Shown: piece after piece, positions 1 to 6,657 of the stretch
Numbering within the stretch: the first letter of the stretch is position 1
How the letters are laid out: each line of letters starts with the position of its first letter
From: Clostridiales bacterium UBA2658
GTDB taxonomy: Bacteria; Bacillota; Clostridia; Oscillospirales; Oscillospiraceae
DNA: 12,268 nt
Direction of reading: 5' to 3'
Assembly (NCBI GenBank): GCA_002359425.1
Contig: DEMY01000016.1
Span: 10,697-22,964, forward strand
Translations under genes and position numbers: made by a program
Notes under the pieces: model-generated
Database searches by the model: none
What the model was told of the DNA's origin: nothing
What the model saw: only the letters and a program-made list of their open reading frames with translations

Positions 1-2
1 AA

Positions 3-107
3 TCCATCACGGGCACAAACCAAAGTGGAACGACGAGCGGTGGTAGCACTCCCCCGGTCGAAAAAATTGAAAAGCGGTCGGCCTATGGGAGAACGGGCAA
101 CAAGTAA
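3..107 (+). CDS. 3' end of an upstream gene, unassigned (possibly HNH endonuclease)
   Basis: The left edge cuts into a gene, but the correct frame is uncertain. The frame ending in TAA at 105-107 is open from the edge and gives 34 residues, Gly/Ser/Thr-rich first and then a charged tail ending in RSAYGRTGNK; its codon use resembles the neighbours. A second frame (2-46) gives IHHGHKPKWNDERW and a TAG stop. That would suit the tail of a small HNH nuclease, a family commonly found just before the small terminase in HK97-type cassettes. A third frame is open to a TGA at 133-135. The fragment is too short for a family call. The HNH idea rests on the His-rich piece and on position. Confidence 0.3.
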   Translation, partial: SITGTNQSGTTSGGSTPPVEKIEKRSAYGRTGNK

Positions 108-118
108 GATTAAACAGA

Positions 119-140
119 TTCCCTCGCGCGCGTGAGGGAA
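119..140. other. GC-rich palindrome before the small terminase (hairpin, possible cos element)
   Basis: The arms TTCCCTC (119-125) and GAGGGAA (134-140) are perfectly complementary. Two further pairs (G-T and C-G) extend the stem to 9 bp around a GCGC loop. No T-run follows, so it does not look like an intrinsic terminator. It ends 27 bases before the small-terminase start. In cos phages with an HNH/P27/HK97-type layout the packaging site usually lies close upstream of the small terminase gene, so a cos role is possible. That role is inferred; only the symmetry is seen. Confidence 0.4.
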
Positions 141-167
141 AATGAGCCAAAAAGGGAGCGAGGCGCT

Positions 168-491
168 ATGGCGAAGGCATCAGAAATAAAAAAATCTCTT
201 GAAGATCAGCTCAAGGCAAAAGGTGCAGACGTCACGCATTACCGCGCCCTTATTGACGATTACATGTGGTTCTATCAGCAGCTCCACCAGATGCAGGCGG
301 ATATAAAAAAATATGGTCGGACATATACGACCGTCTCTGCCGCCGGCAAGGATTACGAAAAAGATAACCCGGCTGTGAAAAACGCTCTGCTCTATAGCAA
401 ACAGATGCTCGTTATACTAAATAGCCTTGGGCTTAGCACTGAGCATATCGTCGGCGGAGCACCGCCCGGAGATGATGACGGTGATCTGTAA
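168..491 (+). CDS. terS: Terminase small subunit, P27 family
   Basis: This is the DNA-recognition subunit of the packaging motor. It binds the packaging site on concatemeric phage DNA and hands it to the large subunit. The protein has 107 residues, a usual length for the P27 family. It is mostly helical and charged. Residues 25-50 (YRALIDDYMWFYQQLHQMQ onward) form a helical segment. The family-like tail block follows at about 51-89, including a GRTYTT turn and NPAVKNALLYSKQM, and the end is acidic (DDDGDL). The ATG at 168 is chosen because a purine-rich AGGGAG lies at 153-158. An in-frame GTG at 132 would add 12 charged residues and starts inside a palindrome, so it is less likely. The last 20 bases overlap the large terminase start, suggesting coupled translation. 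The family call comes from recognisable residue patterns and gene order. Confidence 0.85.
   Translation: MAKASEIKKSLEDQLKAKGADVTHYRALIDDYMWFYQQLHQMQADIKKYGRTYTTVSAAGKDYEKDNPAVKNALLYSKQMLVILNSLGLSTEHIVGGAPPGDDDGDL
453..466 (+). promoter_or_regulatory. Small hairpin over the large-terminase ribosome binding region
   Basis: GGCGG (453-457) and CCGCC (462-466) form a perfect 5-bp GC stem with an AGCA loop. The stem covers most of the GGAG at 456-459, the better-spaced Shine-Dalgarno candidate for the ATG at 472. Ribosomes finishing the small terminase would open it, which fits translational coupling of the two subunits. The pairing is visible; the regulatory effect is inferred. Confidence 0.3.
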
Positions 492-2121
492 AGAGATCGA
501 CAATTACATTGAGCTTGTTAGGTCTGGTAAATATGCAGAGTGCCGTGAACAGATTGCACTTTGTGACTACGTCGAAAAGTGTTTTAGCGCTGAGGATATT
601 AACATCGACACGGAGCAGCTCGAACGGTATTTAAAAAACGAACGATTTTTTCCATACAAGCTTTTTCCGTGGGAGCGGTTTGTATTCACTCTGCACAACT
701 GCGTTTATCGAGCCGACGGCTTGCTACGCTGGCCAATTTTGTTCTGCGAAGTTGGACGTGGAGCCGGAAAAACTGGCTACATGGGCTTTGAGGAATTTTG
801 CTGGATAACGCCGGTAAATGGCGTAAAAGACTATGACGTTGACATTTTCGCTACGTCAGAGGAGCAGGCAAAGACCAGCCCCGACGATTTGCGGAGTGTA
901 CTGGAAGATAATCGCGCAAAGCTGGACAGGTATTTCTACTGGACGAAAGAAAAGATTGAAAATCTGAAAACTGGTAGCACGATACGGTTTCACACGGCCA
1001 GCCCGAAAACAAAAGATGGCGCACGGCCGGGAGCCGTCGTTTTTGACGAGTATCACGGCTATCCTGACTACAAGCTGATCGACGTTGCAAAGACAGGCCT
1101 CGGCAAAAAGGCATTTCCGCGTCAAACGATTATGACAACGGACGGATTTATCCGCGGTGGTCCTCTCGATGACCTGAAAGATCGTGCAGATAGCATTTTG
1201 TTCGGCGACGTCGCAGATAATGGACTGCTGCCATTTATCTGCAAGCTCGACGACGCGAAAGAAGTGGATGATCCAGAAATGTGGGTCAAAGCAAACCCGT
1301 CGTTACCGTATTTTCCAAATTTAAGGCAGCAGCTCGAGCAGGAGTATTCAGAGTACAAAGAAAATCCCGTGTCCAGCTCGTCGTTTATGGTAAAGCGGAT
1401 GAATATCCCTGCCGTGGACGGCGAGAACAGTGTGACAACGTGGGATAACATACTGGCATGTAAGCGTCCGCTGCCGGATCTGACTGGCTGCGAGTGCGTT
1501 GCTGGAATCGACTACATGAAGACCACAGACTTTTTGTCTGCCGGTCTTCTTTTCAAACACAAAGAAATCTATTACTGGATGCAACACACATGGGTGTGCC
1601 GTGCCAGTGCAGACTTATCGCACGTCAAAGCTCCACTTGATGATTGGGCCGAAGTTGGCTATTTGACGTTTTGCGAAGGCCCTGAAATCCCTCCGAGTGT
1701 TCCCGCGGAATGGTTGGCCGAGCAGGCGCTTAAATATTGCATCACTGATCTCGGCATTGATTATTTCCGGTATACCTTGCTCACGCGGGCACTGAATGAA
1801 GCGGGCTTTGACACAGATAAAGGCGGTGCAAACAATATTCTGCTGACGAAACGTGTTACAGAGAACCGCTATGTCCCCGTGATAACTTCCCTGTTTAACA
1901 CACATCGCGTCGTCTGGGGCAATGACCCAATGATGGGGTGGTACACGAACAACGCTTGCATCGTAACAAAAGACGGTAACCAGTTCTACGGCAAAAAGGA
2001 AGCCAGGAGCCGCAAGACAGATGGCTTTTCGGCAATGGTGTCCGCGATCTGTGCGAGTGCGGATTTGGCAGACTGCGGCGAGGAGCTGTCGCTTGAACAG
2101 TTTTCGGTCATCGGCGTCTGA
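472..2121 (+). CDS. terL: Terminase large subunit (HK97-type, Terminase_1 family)
   Basis: This is the ATPase and nuclease motor that cuts concatemers and drives DNA into the prohead. With the start at 472 it has 549 residues, normal for the family. The Walker A motif GRGAGKT is at residues 95-101. The Walker B motif AVVFDE is at about 188-193, with acidic pair D192/E193. The C-terminal RNase H-like nuclease begins near GIDYMKTTDF (D347, D353), and a late Asp lies in RKTDGFSA (D517), matching the usual acidic cluster. Start choice is uncertain: ATG 472 or 475, or GTG 481, which has GGAG 468-471 at good spacing. An upstream ATG at 427 would overlap the small terminase by 65 bases and is disfavoured. 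The gene ends 14 bases before the portal start. The motifs make the function secure. Confidence 0.96.
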   Translation: MMTVICKEIDNYIELVRSGKYAECREQIALCDYVEKCFSAEDINIDTEQLERYLKNERFFPYKLFPWERFVFTLHNCVYRADGLLRWPILFCEVGRGAGKTGYMGFEEFCWITPVNGVKDYDVDIFATSEEQAKTSPDDLRSVLEDNRAKLDRYFYWTKEKIENLKTGSTIRFHTASPKTKDGARPGAVVFDEYHGYPDYKLIDVAKTGLGKKAFPRQTIMTTDGFIRGGPLDDLKDRADSILFGDVADNGLLPFICKLDDAKEVDDPEMWVKANPSLPYFPNLRQQLEQEYSEYKENPVSSSSFMVKRMNIPAVDGENSVTTWDNILACKRPLPDLTGCECVAGIDYMKTTDFLSAGLLFKHKEIYYWMQHTWVCRASADLSHVKAPLDDWAEVGYLTFCEGPEIPPSVPAEWLAEQALKYCITDLGIDYFRYTLLTRALNEAGFDTDKGGANNILLTKRVTENRYVPVITSLFNTHRVVWGNDPMMGWYTNNACIVTKDGNQFYGKKEARSRKTDGFSAMVSAICASADLADCGEELSLEQFSVIGV

Positions 2122-2122
2122 G

Positions 2123-2130
2123 AGGAGGTG
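2123..2130 (+). promoter_or_regulatory. Consensus ribosome binding site of the portal gene
   Basis: AGGAGGTG is a full-length match to the anti-Shine-Dalgarno sequence of bacterial 16S rRNA, five bases before the ATG at 2136. It fixes the portal start and supports a Firmicute-like host. Confidence 0.8.
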
Positions 2131-2135
2131 AACAA

Positions 2136-3293
2136 ATGAAAATCGTAGATTTTTTGCGTGACATGTTTGGCGATAAAGCCGAGGTCAGTATTTCACAGCA
2201 TATGCCGGAGCTTGCAACTAAATTTGCCATTGAAAGCTTTGCAACGCAGATGGCAATTAACATGGTTGCCGGTATCATTTCCAAATGTGAATTCCGTACC
2301 TTTATTGCCGGGCTGCCTGTCCGTAAGGATGATTACTACACATGGAATATCCAGCCGAACGTAAATCAGAACGCAAATCAGTTTTGGCAGGAGGTTGTGT
2401 CAAAGCTGCTTTACAGCAACGAGTGTCTGATCATCGACATTAACGACCAGAAAATCATTGCAGACAACTATACGCATGATGAAGAAAAGCTGATATACCC
2501 GGACACGTTTTCCAATGTAACCCGTGGCAGTATCAGCCTCGGCAAAACATTTCACAATAACGAGGTTATTTTTCTTAGGCTTAATAATCAGGATATCCGG
2601 TTGTTGATGTCCGGCATGATGGCGCAGTATAACGAGCTGCTCGGCATGGCAGTCGGTAAGTATCGCCGTGCTGGTGGGCGTAAGGGCATTATGAACCTGA
2701 ACAAGGCCCCCTCCGGTAATGGCGACGAACTTAAAAAGACAAAGGACTTTGTCAATGAGCAGATGAGGACCTATTTTGAGTCCGAAAATGCGGTAGTATC
2801 TATCCCCCGCGGGATGGATTATAACGAAATCGCCGGCGAGGGAAGCAAAAAGTCCACGTCGGAAGTTCAGGACATTTCCAATCTCACGAAAGAAGCCATT
2901 GCCCGCGTGGCGCAGGCATTCCGCATTCCTCCGGCGTTGCTGCAGGGCGACATTGCCGACACGGACAAGCTGCTAGACCAATGCCTGACCTTTTGCGTCG
3001 AGCCAATTTGCCGTTTGATTGAAACCGAGATTAATCGAAAGTGTTACTCAAAAGAGCAGTTTCTTTCTGACAACTATTTGAAGATTGACACCACTTGTGT
3101 TAAGCACGTCGATATCTTCAGTATCGCAGTTCAGGCGGACAAGCTTATTTCCGACGGCATCTATAGCGCTGATGAAATCCGTGAGAAAGTCGGTGACTGC
3201 GCGCTGAACACGTGGTGGAGCAAGCAGCATTTGAGGACAAAAAACTATGAGCCGCTGACGAACACGCCAACGGCGGGAGGTGATACAGGATGA
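2136..3293 (+). CDS. Portal protein, HK97 family
   Basis: The portal forms the dodecameric ring at the unique capsid vertex through which DNA enters and leaves and to which the tail neck attaches. The protein has 385 residues, typical of the compact HK97-type portals. Recognisable stretches are the wing-region block DDYYTWNIQPNVNQNANQFW (about 65-84) and the helical stem/crown block IARVAQAFRIPPALLQGD (255-272), followed by the long helix with CVEPICRLIETEINRK. It lies directly after the large terminase with a strong ribosome binding site. It overlaps the protease by the 4-bp ATGA at 3290-3293. No truncation or frameshift is seen. The call rests on these family-typical motifs and the terminase-portal-protease-capsid order. 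Confidence 0.95.
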   Translation: MKIVDFLRDMFGDKAEVSISQHMPELATKFAIESFATQMAINMVAGIISKCEFRTFIAGLPVRKDDYYTWNIQPNVNQNANQFWQEVVSKLLYSNECLIIDINDQKIIADNYTHDEEKLIYPDTFSNVTRGSISLGKTFHNNEVIFLRLNNQDIRLLMSGMMAQYNELLGMAVGKYRRAGGRKGIMNLNKAPSGNGDELKKTKDFVNEQMRTYFESENAVVSIPRGMDYNEIAGEGSKKSTSEVQDISNLTKEAIARVAQAFRIPPALLQGDIADTDKLLDQCLTFCVEPICRLIETEINRKCYSKEQFLSDNYLKIDTTCVKHVDIFSIAVQADKLISDGIYSADEIREKVGDCALNTWWSKQHLRTKNYEPLTNTPTAGGDTG

Positions 3294-4111
3294 AAAAATA
3301 TTACTCGATGGACGTAAACGCTGCCGAGCGTTCGGCGGACGTTTACATCTTTGGCGACATCGTGGACGCATGGAATACTGGAATCGACGAAGCATGGGGG
3401 CTGAACCTCGGCGAAGTGTCCGGCCTGTCAATTGCGAACGACATTAAGGGCCTTGATGTCGACGCAATCAATGTCCACATCAACAGCTGCGGCGGCTATA
3501 CGTCGGAGGGACTCGCAATCTATAACACACTGAAATGCCACAGCGCAAAAGTCCGCACATATTGTGACGGCTTTGCGTGTTCTGCGGCATCGATCGTTTT
3601 TATGGCCGGTGACGAGCGCATTATGTCGAGTGCATCTGCGCTGATGATACATAACGCGTGGGCGGGCATGGCCGGAAATGCCGCACAGCATCGGCAGGAA
3701 GCCGACGTGCTTGATAAAATCTCGCAGGCTGCCGGGAACGCCTATGCTGAAAAAATCAACATCAGCCGCGACCAGCTCGATCCTATGCTCGACGGCGATA
3801 ACCACGAAGGTACATGGATTTTGCCGGACGATGCGCTGAAAATGAGCTTCGCGACCTCGGTTACGACGGAAAAGGACAGCAGCATCGCGAATCAGAATGT
3901 TATGCAGCAGATCGTCCAGCGTATGGCAGCGAAAACGAAGCCGACGAGTACCGTTGCCGTGAAGCTTGATGCGGCGGATTTTAGCGCCGAGCTCGCACAG
4001 CAGATCTCCGAAATCAAATCCATGCTCGAAAATGCAGCCCCGAAACCCGAAACCAAAATTACGAACAGAGAGCGCTTGGAAGCCGCCCTCGGAAAGAAGG
4101 TATCTGAATGA
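3290..4111 (+). CDS. ClpP-like prohead maturation protease
   Basis: This is a serine protease of the ClpP/crotonase fold that processes the capsid shell in the prohead. The fold is visible: substrate-strand VHINSCGGYTSEGLAIYN, nucleophile region GFACSAAS with catalytic Ser at residue 98, and MIHNAW with His at 121. The third catalytic position is less clear. In the block NHEGTWILPDDAL a Gly sits where ClpP has Asp (by alignment of the following EA/DA pair), with Glu just before it. The ClpP domain ends near residue 190. About 80 further residues (Lys/Ala/Pro-rich, then helical) form a C-terminal tail that might help scaffold the shell. Both ends are coupled by ATGA overlaps, to portal and to capsid. 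Function is firm from family and position; the role of the tail is inferred. Confidence 0.92.
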   Translation: MKKYYSMDVNAAERSADVYIFGDIVDAWNTGIDEAWGLNLGEVSGLSIANDIKGLDVDAINVHINSCGGYTSEGLAIYNTLKCHSAKVRTYCDGFACSAASIVFMAGDERIMSSASALMIHNAWAGMAGNAAQHRQEADVLDKISQAAGNAYAEKINISRDQLDPMLDGDNHEGTWILPDDALKMSFATSVTTEKDSSIANQNVMQQIVQRMAAKTKPTSTVAVKLDAADFSAELAQQISEIKSMLENAAPKPETKITNRERLEAALGKKVSE

Positions 4112-5313
4112 AAAGCAAAGACATGATTACACAGGAAATGAAAGCCCGCTTTGAAGCGGCCCTGAAAAGTGAGGACGAAGACGCGCTTCCGCAGGCTATG
4201 GCCGATCTCGCCGCGTCTATCCATGACAGCGTCATGGAGGATGCGAAGGAATATCAGCGTACCCAGGACGAAAGCGTCCTTACAAAGCGCGGCTGCCATG
4301 TTTTGACCGCCGATGAGACTAAGTTTTACAGTACCCTCGTGCAGAGCGTCGCGGTTGGTGACATCAAGTCCGCATTTGACGCTGCGGGGCTTACTCCGGC
4401 GTTCCCGGAGACCGTTATCGATACCGTCCTCGATGATATCGGAACGGCCTTCCCTCTGCTTGGCGCAATCAATATCCAGAATACCAGCACGCTCACCAAG
4501 ATGATCGTTAACAAGCAGGGTGAACAGCTTGCAACGTGGGATGCTCTTGGTACTGAGATCAAGACAAAACTGGAAGGCGCCATCGGCAAAATCGAGCTCG
4601 GTACGAACAAGCTGACCGCATACATGGTGGTAAGCAAGGACATGCTCGATGCGGGACCTATGTGGGTTGACGCCTATATTCGTGCCGTACTCGTTGAAGC
4701 TCTCGGCGGCGGTCTTTGCAAATCCATCGTTGCAGGTACCGGCAACAATCAGCCCATTGGCATGATTAAGGACGTTTCCGACGGTGTGACCGTTACGGGC
4801 GGTGTGTATCCCGATAAAGGCACCGTAGCAATCACAGAGCTGTCTCCTGCTGCTATCGGCGGCATCGCAAAAACGATTGCTTCCGGCCCCAACAACCGCC
4901 AGCGCGCCGTCCCCGAACTTCTGATGGTCGTAAGTCCTGCTGATTATTTCAGCAAGATCATGCCCGCCACTACGTTCCTGACGCCTGCAGGCGCATATGT
5001 CAACAACATTCTCCCCTATCCAACTAAGATCGTTCAGGACGCGAACGTCCCTGCCAACAGAGCGGTCTTTGGTCTCGCGCCCCGCTATTTCATGGGCGTC
5101 GGCAAAGGCGGCTCCGGCGGTAAGATCGAGTACAGCGACGACGTCCACTTTATCGAGGACGAGCGCGTCTACATCACGAAGCTTTATGGCAACGGCAAGC
5201 CGCTGGACAACAACGCTTTTTTTGTAGCCGACATCTCCAACCTCGCACCGCTGAGCAAAGAGGTTGTTGTGAAGGAAGTTAAAGGCGTCGTAACAACTAA
5301 GGCACAGGCATAA
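4108..5313 (+). CDS. Major capsid protein, HK97 fold
   Basis: This is the main shell protein, assembled as hexamers and pentamers. It has 401 residues. The first 60 or so are charged and helical, resembling a short delta (internal scaffold) domain. The following KRGCHVLTADETKFYSTL (about 60-77) looks like the usual start of the mature N-arm, so cleavage by the preceding protease near K60-R61 is likely. The core carries family-typical blocks: KIELGTNKLTAYMVVSKDML (strap and spine region, about 160-180), WVDAYIRAVLVEALGGGLCK, and GTGNNQPIGMI (210-220). No separate scaffold gene is present, consistent with an internal delta domain. It starts in an ATGA overlap with the protease gene. The exact cleavage site is inferred. 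Confidence 0.95.
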   Translation: MKSKDMITQEMKARFEAALKSEDEDALPQAMADLAASIHDSVMEDAKEYQRTQDESVLTKRGCHVLTADETKFYSTLVQSVAVGDIKSAFDAAGLTPAFPETVIDTVLDDIGTAFPLLGAINIQNTSTLTKMIVNKQGEQLATWDALGTEIKTKLEGAIGKIELGTNKLTAYMVVSKDMLDAGPMWVDAYIRAVLVEALGGGLCKSIVAGTGNNQPIGMIKDVSDGVTVTGGVYPDKGTVAITELSPAAIGGIAKTIASGPNNRQRAVPELLMVVSPADYFSKIMPATTFLTPAGAYVNNILPYPTKIVQDANVPANRAVFGLAPRYFMGVGKGGSGGKIEYSDDVHFIEDERVYITKLYGNGKPLDNNAFFVADISNLAPLSKEVVVKEVKGVVTTKAQA

Positions 5314-5318
5314 TTTGC

Positions 5319-5324
5319 AGGAGG
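5319..5324 (+). promoter_or_regulatory. Ribosome binding site of the head-tail connector gene
   Basis: AGGAGG sits six bases before the ATG at 5331. This decides the start in favour of 5331 over the adjacent in-frame TTG at 5328. Confidence 0.7.
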
Positions 5325-5330
5325 CAGTTG

Positions 5331-5660
5331 ATGGCGGATAGTACGACTCTGCCTGACGGACTGCTCGGCGAAGTCAAAAAGTACCTAAACATCACATGGG
5401 ACGATGCCACGACGGACAGCCTGATTACCGGGTATATCCGCCGCGGCATCTCCCGCTTAAACAGGATTGCCGGGGCGACGCTTGACTACGCCGCCGAGGA
5501 CCTACCCCGACAGTTGCTTTTTGACTACGTCCGTTATGCAAACAGCCAGGCGCTTGAGGTGTTCGAGCAGAACTTTGAAAGCCAGCTACTGGATCTCCAT
5601 TTGAAAGAGCGGGTGAAAGAATATGAAAATCAAAACGCCGACGGAGTTTCAGTCGTTTAA
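5331..5660 (+). CDS. Head-tail connector, gp6-like
   Basis: A 109-residue neck protein of the HK97 gp6 / SPP1 gp15 type, which forms the first ring under the portal. The sequence is nearly all helical. It starts with LLGEVKKYLNITWDDATTDS and continues with a helix holding YIRRGISRLNRIAG. An aromatic block FDYVRYANSQALEVFEQNF follows, then a charged C-terminal helix (LKERVKEYENQ). This arrangement and length match the family. It is the first gene after the capsid, its canonical place. Its last 38 bases overlap the next gene in another frame, a longer overlap than the ATGA junctions elsewhere in the cassette. Family membership is judged from pattern and position. Confidence 0.83.
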   Translation: MADSTTLPDGLLGEVKKYLNITWDDATTDSLITGYIRRGISRLNRIAGATLDYAAEDLPRQLLFDYVRYANSQALEVFEQNFESQLLDLHLKERVKEYENQNADGVSVV

Positions 5661-5937
5661 CGATGGCTTCTGTGATATTTATACGGTCAAAAACAATAAG
5701 CGTGACGCGCTGAAAATGCGGTTGTGCTACGGCGAAAAAACAGTCAGTTACAAGCGGTACTATACCGCCCGTGCAGCCGGAGCTTTGATTATGCGGCTGA
5801 TACAAGTTCCGCGCCAGACCACGATTGATGCAACGGACCGTGTCGTCATCGGCGGCGATGAGTACAAAATCGAGCAGGTGCAGCACGTTGCAGATACAAA
5901 CCCGCCGGTCTCTGTGCTGGCACTGCGAAAAGGATGA
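5623..5937 (+). CDS. Head-tail adaptor / head closure protein (SPP1 gp16-like)
   Basis: A 104-residue small beta-rich protein, the expected size for the head-closure ring that seals the filled head below the connector. It carries the short alternating hydrophobic strands of the family, with VVIGGDEYKIEQVQHVADTN (about 75-94) as the most typical block, and ends in a Val-Leu-Ala-Leu strand. The ATG at 5623 lies inside the connector gene, with a weak purine-rich site (GGTGAAAGA, 5612-5620), so translation probably depends on the upstream gene. It ends at a TGA overlapping an in-frame ATG of the next gene. Position between gp6-like and gp10-like genes supports the call. Confidence 0.75.
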   Translation: MKIKTPTEFQSFNDGFCDIYTVKNNKRDALKMRLCYGEKTVSYKRYYTARAAGALIMRLIQVPRQTTIDATDRVVIGGDEYKIEQVQHVADTNPPVSVLALRKG

Positions 5938-5942
5938 ACGAT

Positions 5943-6341
5943 ATGGCTGTAACGGTACCGCTCGAAGACCTCAACAAGGCCATCGAGGACGAGCTGAAAA
6001 GCTACGCGGACGAAATTACAGCGGCGCAGAAAAAGGCTGTAGACATCGTCGCGGATGAGGTAAATGCGGAAATCAAAAACCATGTTACCTTCAAGCAGCA
6101 CACGGGTAGGTATGTCAAAGCGTTCCGATTGAAAACGACCAAAGATACGAACTTTGGGAAGGAAAAGACATGGTATGTCGCTGCGCCTGAATACCGCCGT
6201 ACGCACCTGCTGGAAAAAGGCCACGCACTTCCGCAAGGAGGTAGAGCGAGGGCTTTTCCTCATATTCAGTACGGACAGGAACTCGCGGAAAAGCGGATGG
6301 TGGAACTTTCGGAGGAGGCGATCAAACATGCTTCTCATTAA
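5943..6341 (+). CDS. HK97 gp10-like neck/tail completion protein
   Basis: A 132-residue protein of the HK97-gp10-like family, found between the head-closure and tail-terminator genes of siphophages and needed for head-tail joining or tail completion. The N-terminal half is a charged helix. The C-terminal half holds the family hallmark YRRTHLLEKGHALPQGGRA (about 84-102), followed by FPHI and a last helix. The ATG at 5943 is preferred because AAAGGA (5929-5934) lies eight bases upstream. The in-frame ATG at 5934 overlaps that site and would add only three residues. The gene end overlaps the next gene by 14 bases. The motif is clear; the exact mechanical role in this phage is not shown. Confidence 0.85.
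   Translation: MAVTVPLEDLNKAIEDELKSYADEITAAQKKAVDIVADEVNAEIKNHVTFKQHTGRYVKAFRLKTTKDTNFGKEKTWYVAAPEYRRTHLLEKGHALPQGGRARAFPHIQYGQELAEKRMVELSEEAIKHASH
6311..6318 (+). promoter_or_regulatory. Ribosome binding site of the tail terminator gene
   Basis: GGAGGAGG lies inside the gp10-like gene, nine bases before the ATG at 6328. It decides the start of the following gene, whose frame is open much further upstream. Confidence 0.7.
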
Positions 6342-6657
6342 GTTTTGGCTGGAAACCGCAGGAGAACCGGTCGCTGACACCTGTTTCCCGCCGGGCGAAG
6401 CGCCGGATATGCCGTATGTCGTATATCTCGACACAGTCACACGCGGCGGGGCTGATATGCGAAATGCTGTCCGTCGGCACGCGTTGTCTATTGAGCGGTA
6501 CAGCGCGGAGGCAGACGACAGCACGGCGCTGGAGGCACTTTTTGACGTCCGTGCGCTGAAATATCGAAAAGAAAAACAATGGCTGCCGGATAACGAATGT
6601 TACATGACAGTCTATAATCTGGAAACAGATCTGATTGAAAGAGAGGCATTACAATGA
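6328..6657 (+). CDS. Tail terminator / tail completion protein
   Basis: A 109-residue alpha/beta protein in the slot of the tail terminator, the ring that caps the finished tail tube and docks to the neck. Visible features are an N-terminal amphipathic helix, the loop PPGEAPDMPYVVYLDTV (about 21-37, typical of this class: proline-rich, then an aromatic strand), the strand HALSIERYSA, and a C-terminal strand MTVYNLETDLIE. The start at 6328 is set by GGAGGAGG nine bases upstream. The stop overlaps the major tail protein ATG (ATGA at 6654-6657), so the two are probably co-translated. Sequence conservation in this family is weak, so the name relies partly on position immediately before the major tail protein. 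Confidence 0.7.
   Translation: MLLIKFWLETAGEPVADTCFPPGEAPDMPYVVYLDTVTRGGADMRNAVRRHALSIERYSAEADDSTALEALFDVRALKYRKEKQWLPDNECYMTVYNLETDLIEREALQ

Noticed and set aside
67..110. Promoter with TTGAAA (67-72) and TAAGAT (105-110)
   Set aside because: The spacing of 32 bases is far from the 16-18 needed, and no better pair was seen.
119..140. Intrinsic transcription terminator
   Set aside because: The stem is good but no T-run follows on either side in the needed orientation, and a co-directional gene begins at once.
427..471. Earlier ATG start for the large terminase at 427
   Set aside because: Would overlap the small terminase by 65 bases and add an unrelated 15-residue leader; the downstream starts fit better.
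3902..4111. Nested scaffold gene from an in-frame ATG at 3902 within the protease gene
   Set aside because: No ribosome binding site at usable spacing; the nearest purine-rich run is too far upstream.
3892..5148. 418-codon open frame on the minus strand across the protease end and capsid gene
   Set aside because: It lies opposite a well-recognised capsid gene, has no recognisable domain, and such long antisense frames arise from the codon bias of the sense gene.
5760..6524. 254-codon minus-strand open frame across the neck genes
   Set aside because: It overlaps three supported + strand genes with family motifs; no binding site or domain of its own.
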